From contig JAKSZT010021121.1 in NCBI GenBank assembly GCA_026826555.1, forward strand, positions 318,470 through 382,469: a DNA stretch of 64,000 bases, written 5' to 3'. The stretch comes from Tolypeutes matacus. Lineage: Eukaryota; Chordata; Mammalia; Cingulata; Chlamyphoridae. Every line of letters starts with the position of its first letter. Position 1 is the stretch's first letter. The translations under genes were made by a program, and so were the position numbers. The notes beneath the pieces were generated by a model that ran no database searches, had not been told where the DNA came from, and was given only the letters and a program-made list of their open reading frames with translations. Shown here in pieces: positions 22,701 through 31,395 of this stretch.

Positions 22701-24146
22701 TCTCTCTGCTGTCTACAGCCAGGCTCAGAAGGATTGTATTAGGGAACTGTGATCTTCACAACTCTGGTGCTAGGTCTCTAGCAACAGGGGTGGCCACCTA
22801 CCTCCCCAAATCGCACTGGGCTTCCTTAGGTCACTAGGGCTTCCAAACCCACGATGGGATCTGCAGCTGTTTCTAAACCAATGAGAACTGCTGCAGTGAC
22901 ATATCCACCTTGGGTGGGAGACCCGGGAAGGGAAACCCTTTCCTCTCCTTTCTTCCCTTCCATCTCTGATAGGCCAACTATTTAGAGCCCCTATTCTGCC
23001 ATATCTTTGCCTCACTGTGCTTACCAATCCTGCCTGCTGCATTACCAGCCACCTTACATGGTATGCATTAGGAAAACATTACATGAGATTTCCATAAGAA
23101 TCGTCTCCCACAAATTAGGCAAGTCCAAATTCTGTAGGGCAGGCCACAAGCTGGAACTCTTGACGAAGGTTTTCGATGAATTCCTCAGAAGCTGGCTGGC
23201 TGAAGTAGAGATGGAAATTCTCTCTTCTGATTGCTGAAATCAACACTTCTCCTTTTTAAAGTCTTCAACTGATTGGATGAGACATCTCTCATTGTTGAAG
23301 GAAATCACCTCAGTTGATTGTAGATGTAATCAGCCCCAGATACAGTCAACTTACTGATGATTTAAATCCATCAAATGTCCTCACAGTAACAATCAAGCAG
23401 TGCTTGCTTGACCAAGTAACTGGATACCATCACCTGGCCAAAGTGACAAATGAACTTAACCAATTTCAAATCTTCACAACCAACCTGCAAGGAAGGTATT
23501 CTTATTCCTGTTTACTTTACTGATGAGGGAACTTCAGTCCAAAGAGATTAAGACATTTGTCTTATGCCACAGTTAGTGGCAGAGCCAGGAATTGTCTGTC
23601 ACCAGTATATGCTCTTTCCATTAGGACATGCTGCCTCCTATAGAAGATTCAGGGGGAAAACAATCTGCCTTAGTGATGAGTCCACATTGTCCCTTATCAA
23701 ACAAGACACATTACTTATCCCATCTTCTCTTTTTGCTTAGGATGCCAGGAAGCTCAGAGCTAAAATGCAGTGCTGATTTGATTATCTTAGGCTCCTCATC
23801 CAAGTCCCTTTTCCCTATCAATCGTTTCTGATATGTCACTTTAAAAATAAATCTATCTTGGGTTAAGCATACAAATTATAAATAAGCTGGCCCTATAACT
23901 CAGCTGCTTTTTCTACTCCCTGACATCAACACTCAGCCCCCAGCGTGTCACATTAACGTGTTCTCCTGTACTTCTAGGTGGTTTTTGTGTCACTTGGGCC
24001 AGTCTCTAATCCATGTCGCTCAGGTGGTCATCGGCTACTTCATGATGCTGGCTGTAATGTCCTACAACACCTGGATTTTCCTCGGCGTGGTCCTGGGCTC
24101 AGCTGTGGGCTACTACCTAGCCTACCCACTTCTCAGCATGGTTTAG
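10760..24146 (+). CDS. SLC31A2: SLC31A2: low-affinity copper transporter 2 (CTR2), complete, four coding exons
   Basis: Joined exons 10760-10765, 19771-19837, 22337-22526 and 23978-24146 total 432 nt and encode 143 residues plus stop, the usual length for mammalian CTR2. The protein is a CTR-family membrane protein of late endosomes and lysosomes. It modulates copper release and the trafficking/ectodomain cleavage of CTR1, and lacks the long Met/His-rich N-terminus of CTR1. Three membrane segments are visible: TM1 about residues 25-42, TM2 about 94-115 with the copper-pore MxxxM motif (M111, M115), and TM3 about 118-138 with the GxxxGxxxG packing motif (G124, G128, G132). A hydrophilic cytosolic loop with acidic/serine clusters joins TM1 and TM2. 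All junctions are GT/AG and phases agree (0, 1, 2). FKBP15 follows tail to tail. Identification is by recognition of the protein, not by a search. Confidence 0.97.
12185..12300 (+). repeat. L2 LINE 3' fragment
   Basis: Matches the familiar L2 3' end: 'gttagttccaggaggggcaa', then 'tctctgtatcttcggggtctg', then 'aaatgcttgttagttgaatta'. Ancient and diverged. Confidence 0.7.
12890..13165 (+). repeat. MIR-like relic
   Basis: Shows MIR landmarks ('gaccttgggtggataagtgg', 'ttaataattgtacctacctgg') with heavy decay. Family assignment is by eye. Confidence 0.55.
13787..13796. repeat. Target-site copy 1 (AAAATCTTGT)
   Basis: The same ten bases recur at 14296-14305 and 16842-16851, bounding two successive retroposon insertions at one site. 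Confidence 0.8.
13797..14294 (+). mobile_element. Chimeric insertion: 5'-truncated DAS-type SINE body fused to an L1 3' tail
   Basis: About 13797-14128 is homologous to the body of the SINE at 47316-47640 (shared 'gatgatgacata' and 'aaggattgaatcccagtga') but lacks its tRNA head. It runs through an AAATA-rich tail directly into about 14131-14290, which matches the last part of the L1 3' UTR at 45150-45390 (shared 'gatatacttcaataaa'), ending in T/A-rich sequence. The whole is bounded by AAAATCTTGT repeats rather than each part having its own duplication. Insertion of a SINE into a pre-existing truncated L1 is the alternative. Confidence 0.7.
14306..16840 (+). mobile_element. 5'-truncated L1, interrupted by the RPL15 pseudogene
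   Basis: A sense-strand L1 fragment: 14306-14815 holds the ORF2 C-terminal region (remnant with [12 protein letters not shown] and [12 protein letters not shown]). It resumes at about 16047 with the last part of ORF2, then the 3' UTR, and ends in an A-rich tail near 16840. The 11-bp duplication aaaaatcttgt lies at 14295-14305 and 16841-16851. The coding frames are decayed. Confidence 0.85.
14826..16020 (+). pseudogene. RPL15P: RPL15 processed pseudogene (ribosomal protein eL15), nested in L1
   Basis: An intronless copy of RPL15 mRNA. It has part of the 5' UTR (14826-14859), the ATG at 14860 opening [13 protein letters not shown], and the terminal TLQLHRY-like end with the stop at 15455-15457. 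The frame is lost at a C-rich tract near 14985, giving an immediate stop. A deletion near 15115 removes bases around the LKFARSLQSV region, and further shifts follow. The normal protein is 204 residues of the 60S subunit; this copy cannot make it. A 3' UTR with AATAAA at about 15490 follows. The remaining 0.5 kb to about 16020, ending in another AATAAA-bearing stretch, fits a long alternative RPL15 3' UTR, but I am less sure of that part. Confidence 0.9.
16841..16851. repeat. Target-site copy 3 (AAAAATCTTGT)
   Basis: Right-hand duplication of the 14306-16840 L1 insertion. It equals 14295-14305 and, for ten bases, 13787-13796. Confidence 0.8.
17370..17530 (+). repeat. MIR relic
   Basis: Has the MIR 3' half landmarks: 'gtttctcatctatacaacgg', 'gtgcctggcacaaagtgccc' and 'aataggtgttagctagtatt'. 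Confidence 0.75.
18890..19070 (+). repeat. MIR relic
   Basis: 'ctagctttgtgaccttcagc', 'aaattacttaacttccataa' and 'tataaaatgggtctcatcgt' are standard MIR phrases. Confidence 0.8.
19771..19837 (+). CDS. SLC31A2: SLC31A2 coding exon 2
   Basis: Acceptor tctctttcag ends at 19770; donor gtaag starts at 19838. Encodes residues 3-24 ([20 protein letters not shown] then PA) and the first base of G25. The Phe/His-containing N-terminal segment precedes TM1 and is typical of CTR2. Confidence 0.97.
20415..20930 (+). repeat. Old interspersed repeat (unnamed mammalian family)
   Basis: Begins with a phrase common in mammalian genomes, 'aaactcagtggctaaaacaa', and ends near 'tctagaaaatataatctatcaca'-like sequence. 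I recognise it as a dispersed mammalian repeat but will not name the family without a library comparison. Confidence 0.55.
21523..21950 (+). repeat. Interspersed repeat, copy A (TATTAGTCAGGGTT type)
   Basis: Starts 'tattagtcagggttcagcag', followed by 'agagaaacagaaccaacagg', and ends near 'aacttagccatcaca'. A second copy of the same family in the same orientation is at 23040-23465, on the other side of SLC31A2 exon 3. Confidence 0.75.
22337..22526 (+). CDS. SLC31A2: SLC31A2 coding exon 3
   Basis: Acceptor ctttggcag ends at 22336; donor gtaaca starts at 22527. Encodes G25 (split codon) to R87 plus two bases of R88: TM1 ([18 protein letters not shown]) and the cytosolic loop ending LPVSQTYR. 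Confidence 0.97.
22527..23977 (+). other. SLC31A2: SLC31A2 intron 3
   Basis: 1.45 kb. Contains a small MIR-like patch near 22600-22700 and repeat copy B (23040-23465). Nothing else stands out. Confidence 0.8.
23040..23465 (+). repeat. Interspersed repeat, copy B (partner of 21523-21950)
   Basis: Shares long stretches with copy A, for example 'gctggctgaagtagagatgg', 'agattgtagatgtaatcagc'-like sequence and 'cagtgcttgcttgaccaa'. Its 5' end is shorter and more diverged. Confidence 0.75.
23978..24146 (+). CDS. SLC31A2: SLC31A2 coding exon 4 (terminal)
   Basis: Acceptor tgtacttctag ends at 23977. Encodes the last base of R88 to V143 with TAG at 24144-24146. Contains TM2 with MxxxM and TM3 with the triple-glycine packing motif, ending [11 protein letters not shown]. 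This is the most conserved part of the protein. Confidence 0.98.
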
Positions 24147-25365
24147 CAGATAGGGGTAGAGGTACCAAGGGCTGCAGGGAGCTGGGGCCCCCCGCTTCCC
24201 CAGACATTGTACTTCCAGCCCACATCTGAATTTCCTTCTGATGGTTGCTCCTTGCCTCGTTCCCAGCTCCTAGAAGCTTTCAGCCAAAGCCAGCTCTTTT
24301 GCTCCCTGGAGTTCAGTAGCCATTGCAGTTATCTCCCTCCTCAGCTAGCCTGCACAGGGCCCAGTCCTGGTCTTGTGGCTAAAAAAGGCTGCTATGCCCA
24401 TAGGAAGGAAGGAGAAAACAGAACCTGAGGCCGGGTTGCTGAGGCCATGACAACTTATCTCAGTGACTCAAAATATAAGAATTTCCAAAGACCTTCAAGA
24501 CAGGGAGATGGGATCTGGATATCCTCTGCTCTCCTGATTTGTGCCTTAACTAAAGGAGCATTTTCCAGAGGACTTCTTGGCCTCTTCTATCTGTGGGAGA
24601 CAGAGACCAAACTAGCTCCTTTCTCTCACATTTCTGCTTTTGGAACATATGAAAATGGTCTCTTCTATGGATCATGTTGACAAACTATGATTTTTTGTTT
24701 TTCCCATTGAGCTCTTGGTTGGCAGTTTTGCACATTTATACCAGACAAAGTTTTTAATGAAATGATATTTTATTCATGATGGAGGGCTCTGCTGATTCCC
24801 TTTCTTGGCGGGAGAATAACTGACAGCAGGTTAAAGACAGACAAGTCAAGCCTCCTGACATCCTCTGAATAGACTGAGCTCCTCCCAAGATAACTGAATG
24901 GCCTTAGATGTCTGGGAAGCTCTTTGTAGCCTTAATGCCCCTTCTTATCCTGATTGTTCTTTTATGCAGAACAGAGAACTGCATTTGATAATATTTGCTA
25001 TTTAATAATGCTGTTTATTACTTACTGCTCATCCATAATGATCTGGTGGGGAAACATGATTCATTCACTAAAATACTGATTAAGCCATGGGTGTTATTAA
25101 CTGAAGATGCAATAAACAGTCAAACCAAAGCCATTACCAATTTAGAATTAGATGGGATTCTCCTGATATCTGAACCTCTTCTCTTTGCAGAGAAGGAAAC
25201 AAAGACCCAGGGAGAGAAAACCACTTGTCTAGGGTCAAACTGTTGTATACTATATTATCTATGCTCAGGTACCTTGTGGGCTAGATGAAAAGATGTTCTT
25301 AAACTTTGGGAATTTTAAAAAATATGCTTTAATAAATCTATATATTTTTTTAAAGTCTGTGACTG
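24147..25365 (+). other. SLC31A2: SLC31A2 3' UTR and polyadenylation region
   Basis: About 1.2 kb of non-coding sequence follows the stop codon. The likely poly(A) signal AATAAA is at 25331-25336, followed by a GT/T-rich stretch (25355-25380) fitting a downstream element. The 3' end is inferred. Confidence 0.7.
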
Positions 25366-26194
25366 TTCTTGTTTCTCCTCAGTCTAACAGCAAGTACACA
25401 TAACCCTTGTAACAACTGCAGGAGCTGAGTGGGGTGAATGGAGCTGGTAGTTGATTATCTCTAGGAGTCTGAGGATTGGGTTTGTCCATCTGCTATGTAG
25501 GCCTGAGACAATGATTCTGCTCAAGCAAACCCAGCCCTGAAACACTGTACCCACAGGTCACCACCCCAGAATGCCAGCTTAGTCAACAGGCATTCTTCTG
25601 TTCATGTCACAAATATTAATTGGGTGCCCACTGTGAAGAAAGTAACTGTCCTACAGACTATAAATACCTGTGTTGGCATGACTGTTAGCACCTTCTCTCC
25701 CTGAGTGGCTGAAGCAAAAATATAATTAAAAGCCACTTCTTAAATTTTACAATAAGGCTTAACTGTCACAGAAAGTATAGTATGTGATGGCTTCAGGATT
25801 GAGCAGTGCTTTCTCCCCATGTATGGAGACTTACAAGGGAATTGGAAAGCTGCCCAGCATCAAAACTGGTGTCGATTTCAAATGTCCCGTGTAGTCTTGC
25901 TGATGGAGCCTCTTGCATCCATCTAGAAGTCCTAACAACTCCCGATCAGCTAAGGCCCATCCCCTGGGGCACCCCTGAGGTGGGCATCTCCATGGCTGAT
26001 CAGCAACTTGTTCAGTTTGATAAGGTCTCTTTGTTACACCTGATAACACATATGAAGCTGTTATAGTACAGAGGGCTTTTTTTATCTGCACTCGAGAGTG
26101 AGTCTATGGTTAGACTCAATAGGCAAACCATTGTACTCATTTGACCTTCAGAGTCCTCTAAGTCACAGAAGATGGTATTTTTCCTACTTAAATT

Positions 26195-26410
26195 TTTAAA
26201 AATTCAACAAGTACCTATATAGTGCTTATTGTGTGCCAGGTGTGCTCTAAGCACTTTACAATTAACTCATTAAAACCTCACAAGGGGGTAGAAACTATTT
26301 CTGTCCTCATCTTAAAGATGAGGGAACTGAGGCACAGAGAAGTTAAAGTCTCCTAGCTAATAAGTGCAGAGCCAGGATCCAGAGCCAGGCAGTCTGGCCC
26401 CAACCCAAGG
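26195..26410. repeat. MIR relic
   Basis: 'gtgccaggtgtgctctaagc' followed by 'gatgagggaactgaggcaca' and 'aagtgcagagccaggatcca' is a well preserved MIR. Confidence 0.85.
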
Positions 26411-26535
26411 CTGAATGGGTAAGTAATGGCCAAGGCCACACAGCGCACAGTGGGGCAGGGATATATGGATACAGATTGGGAAGACTCAAAGGCCTGTGCT
26501 CTTTGCATGTTACACCCCCCACCCAAGCAATTTTT

Positions 26536-26749
26536 TTTTTCTTTTGGTACTAGGGGCCAAGGAATGAACCTGGGACCTCATATGTAGGAAACTGGCACTC
26601 AACCACTGAGCCACATCGGCTTCCCCAAGTTGGTTTTTCTGTTTGTTTTGCTTGTTCATTTTTATTTCTTCAGGAGGCATCGGGAACCAAACCTGGGACC
26701 TCTCATGTGGGAGGTGGGAGCTCAACCGCTTGAGCCACATCCACTCCCC
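26536..26749 (-). mobile_element. Two-unit (dimeric) tRNA-derived SINE
   Basis: Two tRNA-like monomers, both antisense, sit inside one 12-bp duplication, caagcaattttt (26524-26535 and 26750-26761). On the minus strand the first unit has 'ggctcaagcggttgagctcc' and a B-box-like sequence, then an A-rich linker. The second unit has 'ggctcagtggttgagtgcc', its own B-box region and the terminal A tail. Confidence 0.85.
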
Positions 26750-26799
26750 CAAGCAATTTTTAATGGTCAGGCAAGGGAAGCTGCTGTGGTCAACAGCCC

Positions 26800-27015
26800 C
26801 GACTCTGGAAACCGATGGTGAGAGTTAGGATTCTTGTTCTCCTGCTTACTATGTAACCTTGGGCAAGTCACTTTACCTCTGTAACCCTCAGTTTTCTCCT
26901 CTATTAAATGGGGATAAGAGTGTCTTCTGCAAGGATTGCTAGAAATGAGACAGTCTGTGTGAAGTGTTAAGCAACAGTGCCTAAGAGAAGTTTAATAAGT
27001 GGTAGTCCCTATTCC
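26800..27015 (+). repeat. MIR relic
   Basis: 'tatgtaaccttgggcaagtc', 'actttacctctgtaaccctc' and 'aaatggggataagagtgtct' are diagnostic MIR phrases. Confidence 0.85.
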
Positions 27016-27131
27016 GTCCCAGACCCATGAATAGGAATATGGGCACAAGACTGGCAAGTATGGTGTCAGGTTAGATTGTGTGGAATTGCAGATTCTGATC
27101 CTGTAAATATTTTAAATCTGGGAACATTTTT

Positions 27132-27225
27132 TTTTTTTTTTTTAAACGGGAGATCCCAGGGATCGAACCCAGGTCCCTCCATATGGGAGACGGACACCCA
27201 ACCATTTGAGCCACACCCGTCCCCC
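27132..27225 (-). mobile_element. DAS-type SINE, short monomer
   Basis: An antisense tRNA-derived unit with an A box (ggctcaaatggttgggtgtc) and a B box (ggttcgatccc), poly-A at its 3' end (T run at 27127-27143). Flanked by the 14-bp duplication ctgggaacattttt (27118-27131 and 27226-27239). Confidence 0.9.
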
Positions 27226-27659
27226 CTGGGAACATTTTTATTAAAATTATTCTTTTTGAGGACTGGTTGCATGGTCTTTGGGGGATCCTGGAATAAATAA
27301 AATGACCGCAAAGAGGCCTTTAGTTCTAGCTCCTCGAGTTCAGAGGGAATGGAAGCTTCTCTCGAAATAGTGGGGAATCCCTCTGGTGCCAGGTGGACTC
27401 TCCTACCTCCTATGCATGGTTTCCTAGGGTGTAGGACCAATCCTGCAGGAGCAAGGGGACTATTCAGATAGCCACAATGCCTTCAGTTTATGTGCCTGGG
27501 ATGAACTGGGACAGCAGTTGCAGGATTAGGTGCCAAAGGAAGTATGTCACAATGCTTTTGTACAGACCCAGATCTAGTACAACTTCTACCCTTAGATTCC
27601 CAAAGGGCAGCACAGACAGCCCTTAGAACCAAATTTGATTTCTACCCAAGGGCTTGAGT

Positions 27660-28231
27660 CAAGTTTTATTGCAAACATTTATTTGAGTTTTGTTAATTTC
27701 CAATATTCATTGACACATATCAGATTTAAGGCAGAGAAAAAGATATAGGTCCCAGGACTGCAGGCAAGGCTTGTTAACTGAACTGGGATTTAGGTGGTAG
27801 CATCTGCCCTCAGTTCTACCAGGCAGGCCTTACCCCACATGACAGATCTTGTTGGAGGGACACAGTTGAGCTTTTGCAGCCAGATGGAGGGGGGCTCCCT
27901 GGATCAGTCTGAGAGTTAAGAGAATAAAAAGCTTGGAAGAGGGCAGAACTCCTGTTGGTGACTGGCTGGTAGCAAGCCTACCAGCCCTTTTCCAACTGGG
28001 ATGCTGAGGCAGGGCTACAGTCAGCTGTGGAAAACACCAGCATTCTGAAGGCAGTTCCTCTTCACTCGTTCAGGCAGATCAGAAGTTGGCTAACTCAGCT
28101 ATCTGCACCACTGTCTTCAGAATGCTCACCTTTACCTCACCCTGTGGCCCACCTAGACCCAGGGGTGGCTGTGCAAAACCATGCTTAGAGAAGGGACAGT
28201 AGAGAAACCTTTGCACCGGCTTCCTGGGTCT
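27660..28231 (-). other. FKBP15: FKBP15 3' UTR and poly(A) signals
   Basis: About 570 nt from the stop codon to two minus-strand AATAAA signals (27678-27683 and 27665-27670). The mRNA 3' end is inferred to lie just below 27660. Confidence 0.75.
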
Positions 28232-28309
28232 TCATCCCAGCCAGTCAATGTCATCATCATCATCGTCATCTCCAAAAAGGGGTGCTGGGGGCGGGCGTCC
28301 CTTCATGCT
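28232..28309 (-). CDS. FKBP15: FKBP15 last coding exon
   Basis: Encodes [13 protein letters not shown] followed by an aspartate run and IDWLG; stop TGA is on 28232-28234. The acceptor lies immediately above 28309. The acidic-aromatic C-terminus is the hallmark of FKBP15. Confidence 0.97.
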   Translation of the reverse strand, partial: SMKGRPPPAPLFGDDDDDDDIDWLG

Positions 28310-31300
28310 CTGACAAAACAGGAAAGAGTAGTCAGTCCCCACTTGTCCCTGCACCAGCTGGACTTCCTGCCTCTGTAAGGTGAAATGATCCAACATCTGT
28401 TCCCGGCTCCAGGTTGGAAAGGGGGTTGTTGGTTAGGGTTTTAGTGAAAGGACTAACCCTGAGACCAGCAAACCCAGGCTTCTAGATAAAGCCGAAAAGC
28501 GTGCAGAGAAGAGAGGCAATCTTTCAACACAGAGACAAAAGACCAATGTTTGGCTAATTTTGTCATTTATTTGTGAAGCACATGTATTGACTTGAAACAT
28601 TTTCCTCTCATGCAGTAACTTACACATTTCATATGGGGAACGAAGGGTGGAAAAGGAGAGACAGAAGTAGGAGAAAGAAATGGAGAAGTAGAAGAGCTCT
28701 AAAGGAGGAGAGAGGATACAGGAGAGTAAAGGGAGGTTGAGAAAAATACAATCACATCTGAAAAAATGCTGTTGCTGTGGCCTGAGGTGGCCTGTCTGGC
28801 TCCAGAGGTGTCCCCACCATTTCAGAAAGAGGCAAATTTAGAGGCCTGGTGATATTTCCAAGTGGAGTAGAGAGGAGGAAACTATCAACACGGGGCCACA
28901 GCCTCCCATACCCCTGGTCTCACTGGCCCTCCCCTCACTCCCTCCAACCAGTGAAGGGGACATAAGGGACTAATGGGCCACGGACAAGACTCTCCCACCC
29001 TTTTCCTGCCTTGAGTTCCTAGCTGCTTCTCTCTGGATTGCCAGAGAGCAGGCCCCCTGGAGGTAGCAGGGATTGATACTGGAGACAGGCACAAACTGAG
29101 TATTCTCAACTGAGGAAGTTTCTGCTCTGGTGAGCTATGGCTGGCCAGGGAACAGTCCCCACAGGGCCCAGCTGACAGGAAGACAGCATGGTGTAGTACA
29201 GAGGGCCGTGGGCTAATCCCAGCTCTGCCACCAACTGATTGACACCTTGTACCTTTCTCTAGGCACCAATTAAGCGATCTCTAAAGTCTGGCAATATAGG
29301 ACTTTTAAGTGTAGCACACAGCTTCTGTTCTGTCTTGGCTAAAGTTGTGGCTGTGCACGTAGCTATATAACTTTGGGCACATTATTTAACCTTTCTGAGC
29401 CTTAGTCCTCTTATCTACAAAATAGGATAAGTGTCTACCTCATTGGATTATTAGAGGACTAAATAAGAATGTTTGTGAAGTAGTTTTCAGAGTGCCCAAG
29501 AAACAGAAGTTATTAATAACTTGGTATTATAAGTATTAATACCAATGCCTAGTGAAAAAAATTCCAGCTCTATTTAAGGCAGAAAGTTGGGATGCTCAAT
29601 TGTTTCTTTTTATTCTTTTTTTTCCATGCAGAATTCATATTCAAGATCCCCAGATGAAAATTTAATTCTTGGGGAAAAAAATCATGGTAAAATCCACACT
29701 GGCTGATATATGAGCGGACAGAATTTGTTCCATTCAACCTAATAAATATTAGTCCCTGGGATGGACTAAGCCTGAAGCTCACCTGTGTTCTCCACACACA
29801 TTTCCATTCAGTGAAACTCTCATGAGAGCAGTCAAGAAGTTCTTCTGACAGCCAGAAAGGTTTAACTTAGCACCATTTGGTTCTGATCTAAACTATTAGT
29901 AACTTACCTTTCTGGCTTTCACTTTCATGCTTTGCAGAGAGAGGCTAGACTATTAGACATAACCCATTTTCTGCCCAGGGATGTTGTGATGATAGAAAAC
30001 AACAAAAACAAAAGCATAGTAAGTTGGAAAGCAGGCTGAGTAAGCTAAAAATGCTCAGAAACAGGTGACCTTAGCAGGAACCCAGGGTTTTGGTCCTCAC
30101 CCTGCCATTAACTCACTCTATGGCTTTAGGTAAATCATCTTTTCAAGGCCTCAGTTTCTTTCTCTATGAATAGATACCAGACAGGAAGATCTTCAAAGTT
30201 CTTTCCAATTCTAAAATCAAAATAATATCCTAGCAGATTTGGGGAAAACTGAGGATTTAGCATGCTGATATAGAAATAAATAGTCCAATTTTCCTCACTT
30301 AAAGTAGGAATAATTCCTGAGTGCACAGAGGTTACGATCATTTTTCAAGAATAAAGTGGTATCAGTCCATCCCCACTGTGCCTACAGGGCTGCCCCCTCC
30401 CGGCCCCAAGCCTGCTCCCACAGGGTCCTGCACAGAATGTCCAAGGATTGGGCCACCAGCGGGCTCCCTTTCTCTGCCACGAGAGGTTCTTCTCTGAGCC
30501 AGTGGGCAGAGGACCCCAGGTGGTGTGAGGGCTTGGCAGTGCCTGGGATTTCCTTACCACCTCGTCTTCATCCTCCTCCGGCTCTGCTTTGGGCCTCACA
30601 ACCTTCAAAGTTGCCCCTTTAAACAGGTCATCCTCTTGATCCCCAGAGAAGCTTAAAAGAAAATCAAATCACAGAAAACACTGTTGTTCCTGCTCCAGGC
30701 CACAGTTCCATCAGCCACAGACAGGGTCACTGGGTCAGGATGAGAAGCCAACAGCTGTGGTCACTGTCCAAGAATTCCTTCCACTTCCTTGGCCACTGCC
30801 TCCTCCCACACTCTCCTCTGGCAACCTAGTCCTCCTGACCCCCTCCATAACCTACAACCAGAAGGATCTTTTAAAAATAATAAATCAAGTCCTAACTTCT
30901 ACAAGCGAGTTTCTGTAAAATCTCACATGACCTAGCCCCTCCTTAGTTTTCCAGCCTCACCTTAACACCACTCTTCTTTCAGTCCCTGGATTATGTCATG
31001 CTCCCTTCACCTCAGGGCCTTTGCATGTGCTGTTCTCTCTGCCTGCAACCTCTTCCTCCCATTCTTGATATGGACAGCCTCCTTTTTATCCTTCAGGTCA
31101 GTTTAAATATTACCTTTGTAGAATTCTTCTCTAACTACCCTACCTAAAATAAAATAACTCCCTCTCTTATATTATAGCTTGTTTGTTTTTTATTTTTGCA
31201 ATGTAATTTTTTATTTTTAAAGAAGCTTTAGATTATATAAATATTACATTAAAAATATAAGGGATTCCAGGGGACGGATGTGGCTCAAATGGTTGGGTGT

Positions 31301-31355
31301 CCATCTCCCTTATGGAGGGACCCAGGTTCGATCCCTGGGACCTCCCGTTAAAAAA

Positions 31356-31395
<40 letters not shown>

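Larger units (their letters stand above)
25366..27650. other. Intergenic gap between convergent SLC31A2 and FKBP15
   Basis: About 2.3 kb. Contains MIR relics (26195-26410, 26800-27015), a two-unit SINE (26536-26749) and a monomeric SINE (27132-27225). No gene seen. Confidence 0.75.

Noticed and set aside
31276..31340. Possible tRNA genes (also at 26536-26749, 27150-27225, 47220-47290 and 53650-53740)
   Set aside because: A and B boxes are present, but each is followed by a SINE body or A tail and flanked by target-site duplications; these are SINE heads, not functional tRNA genes.
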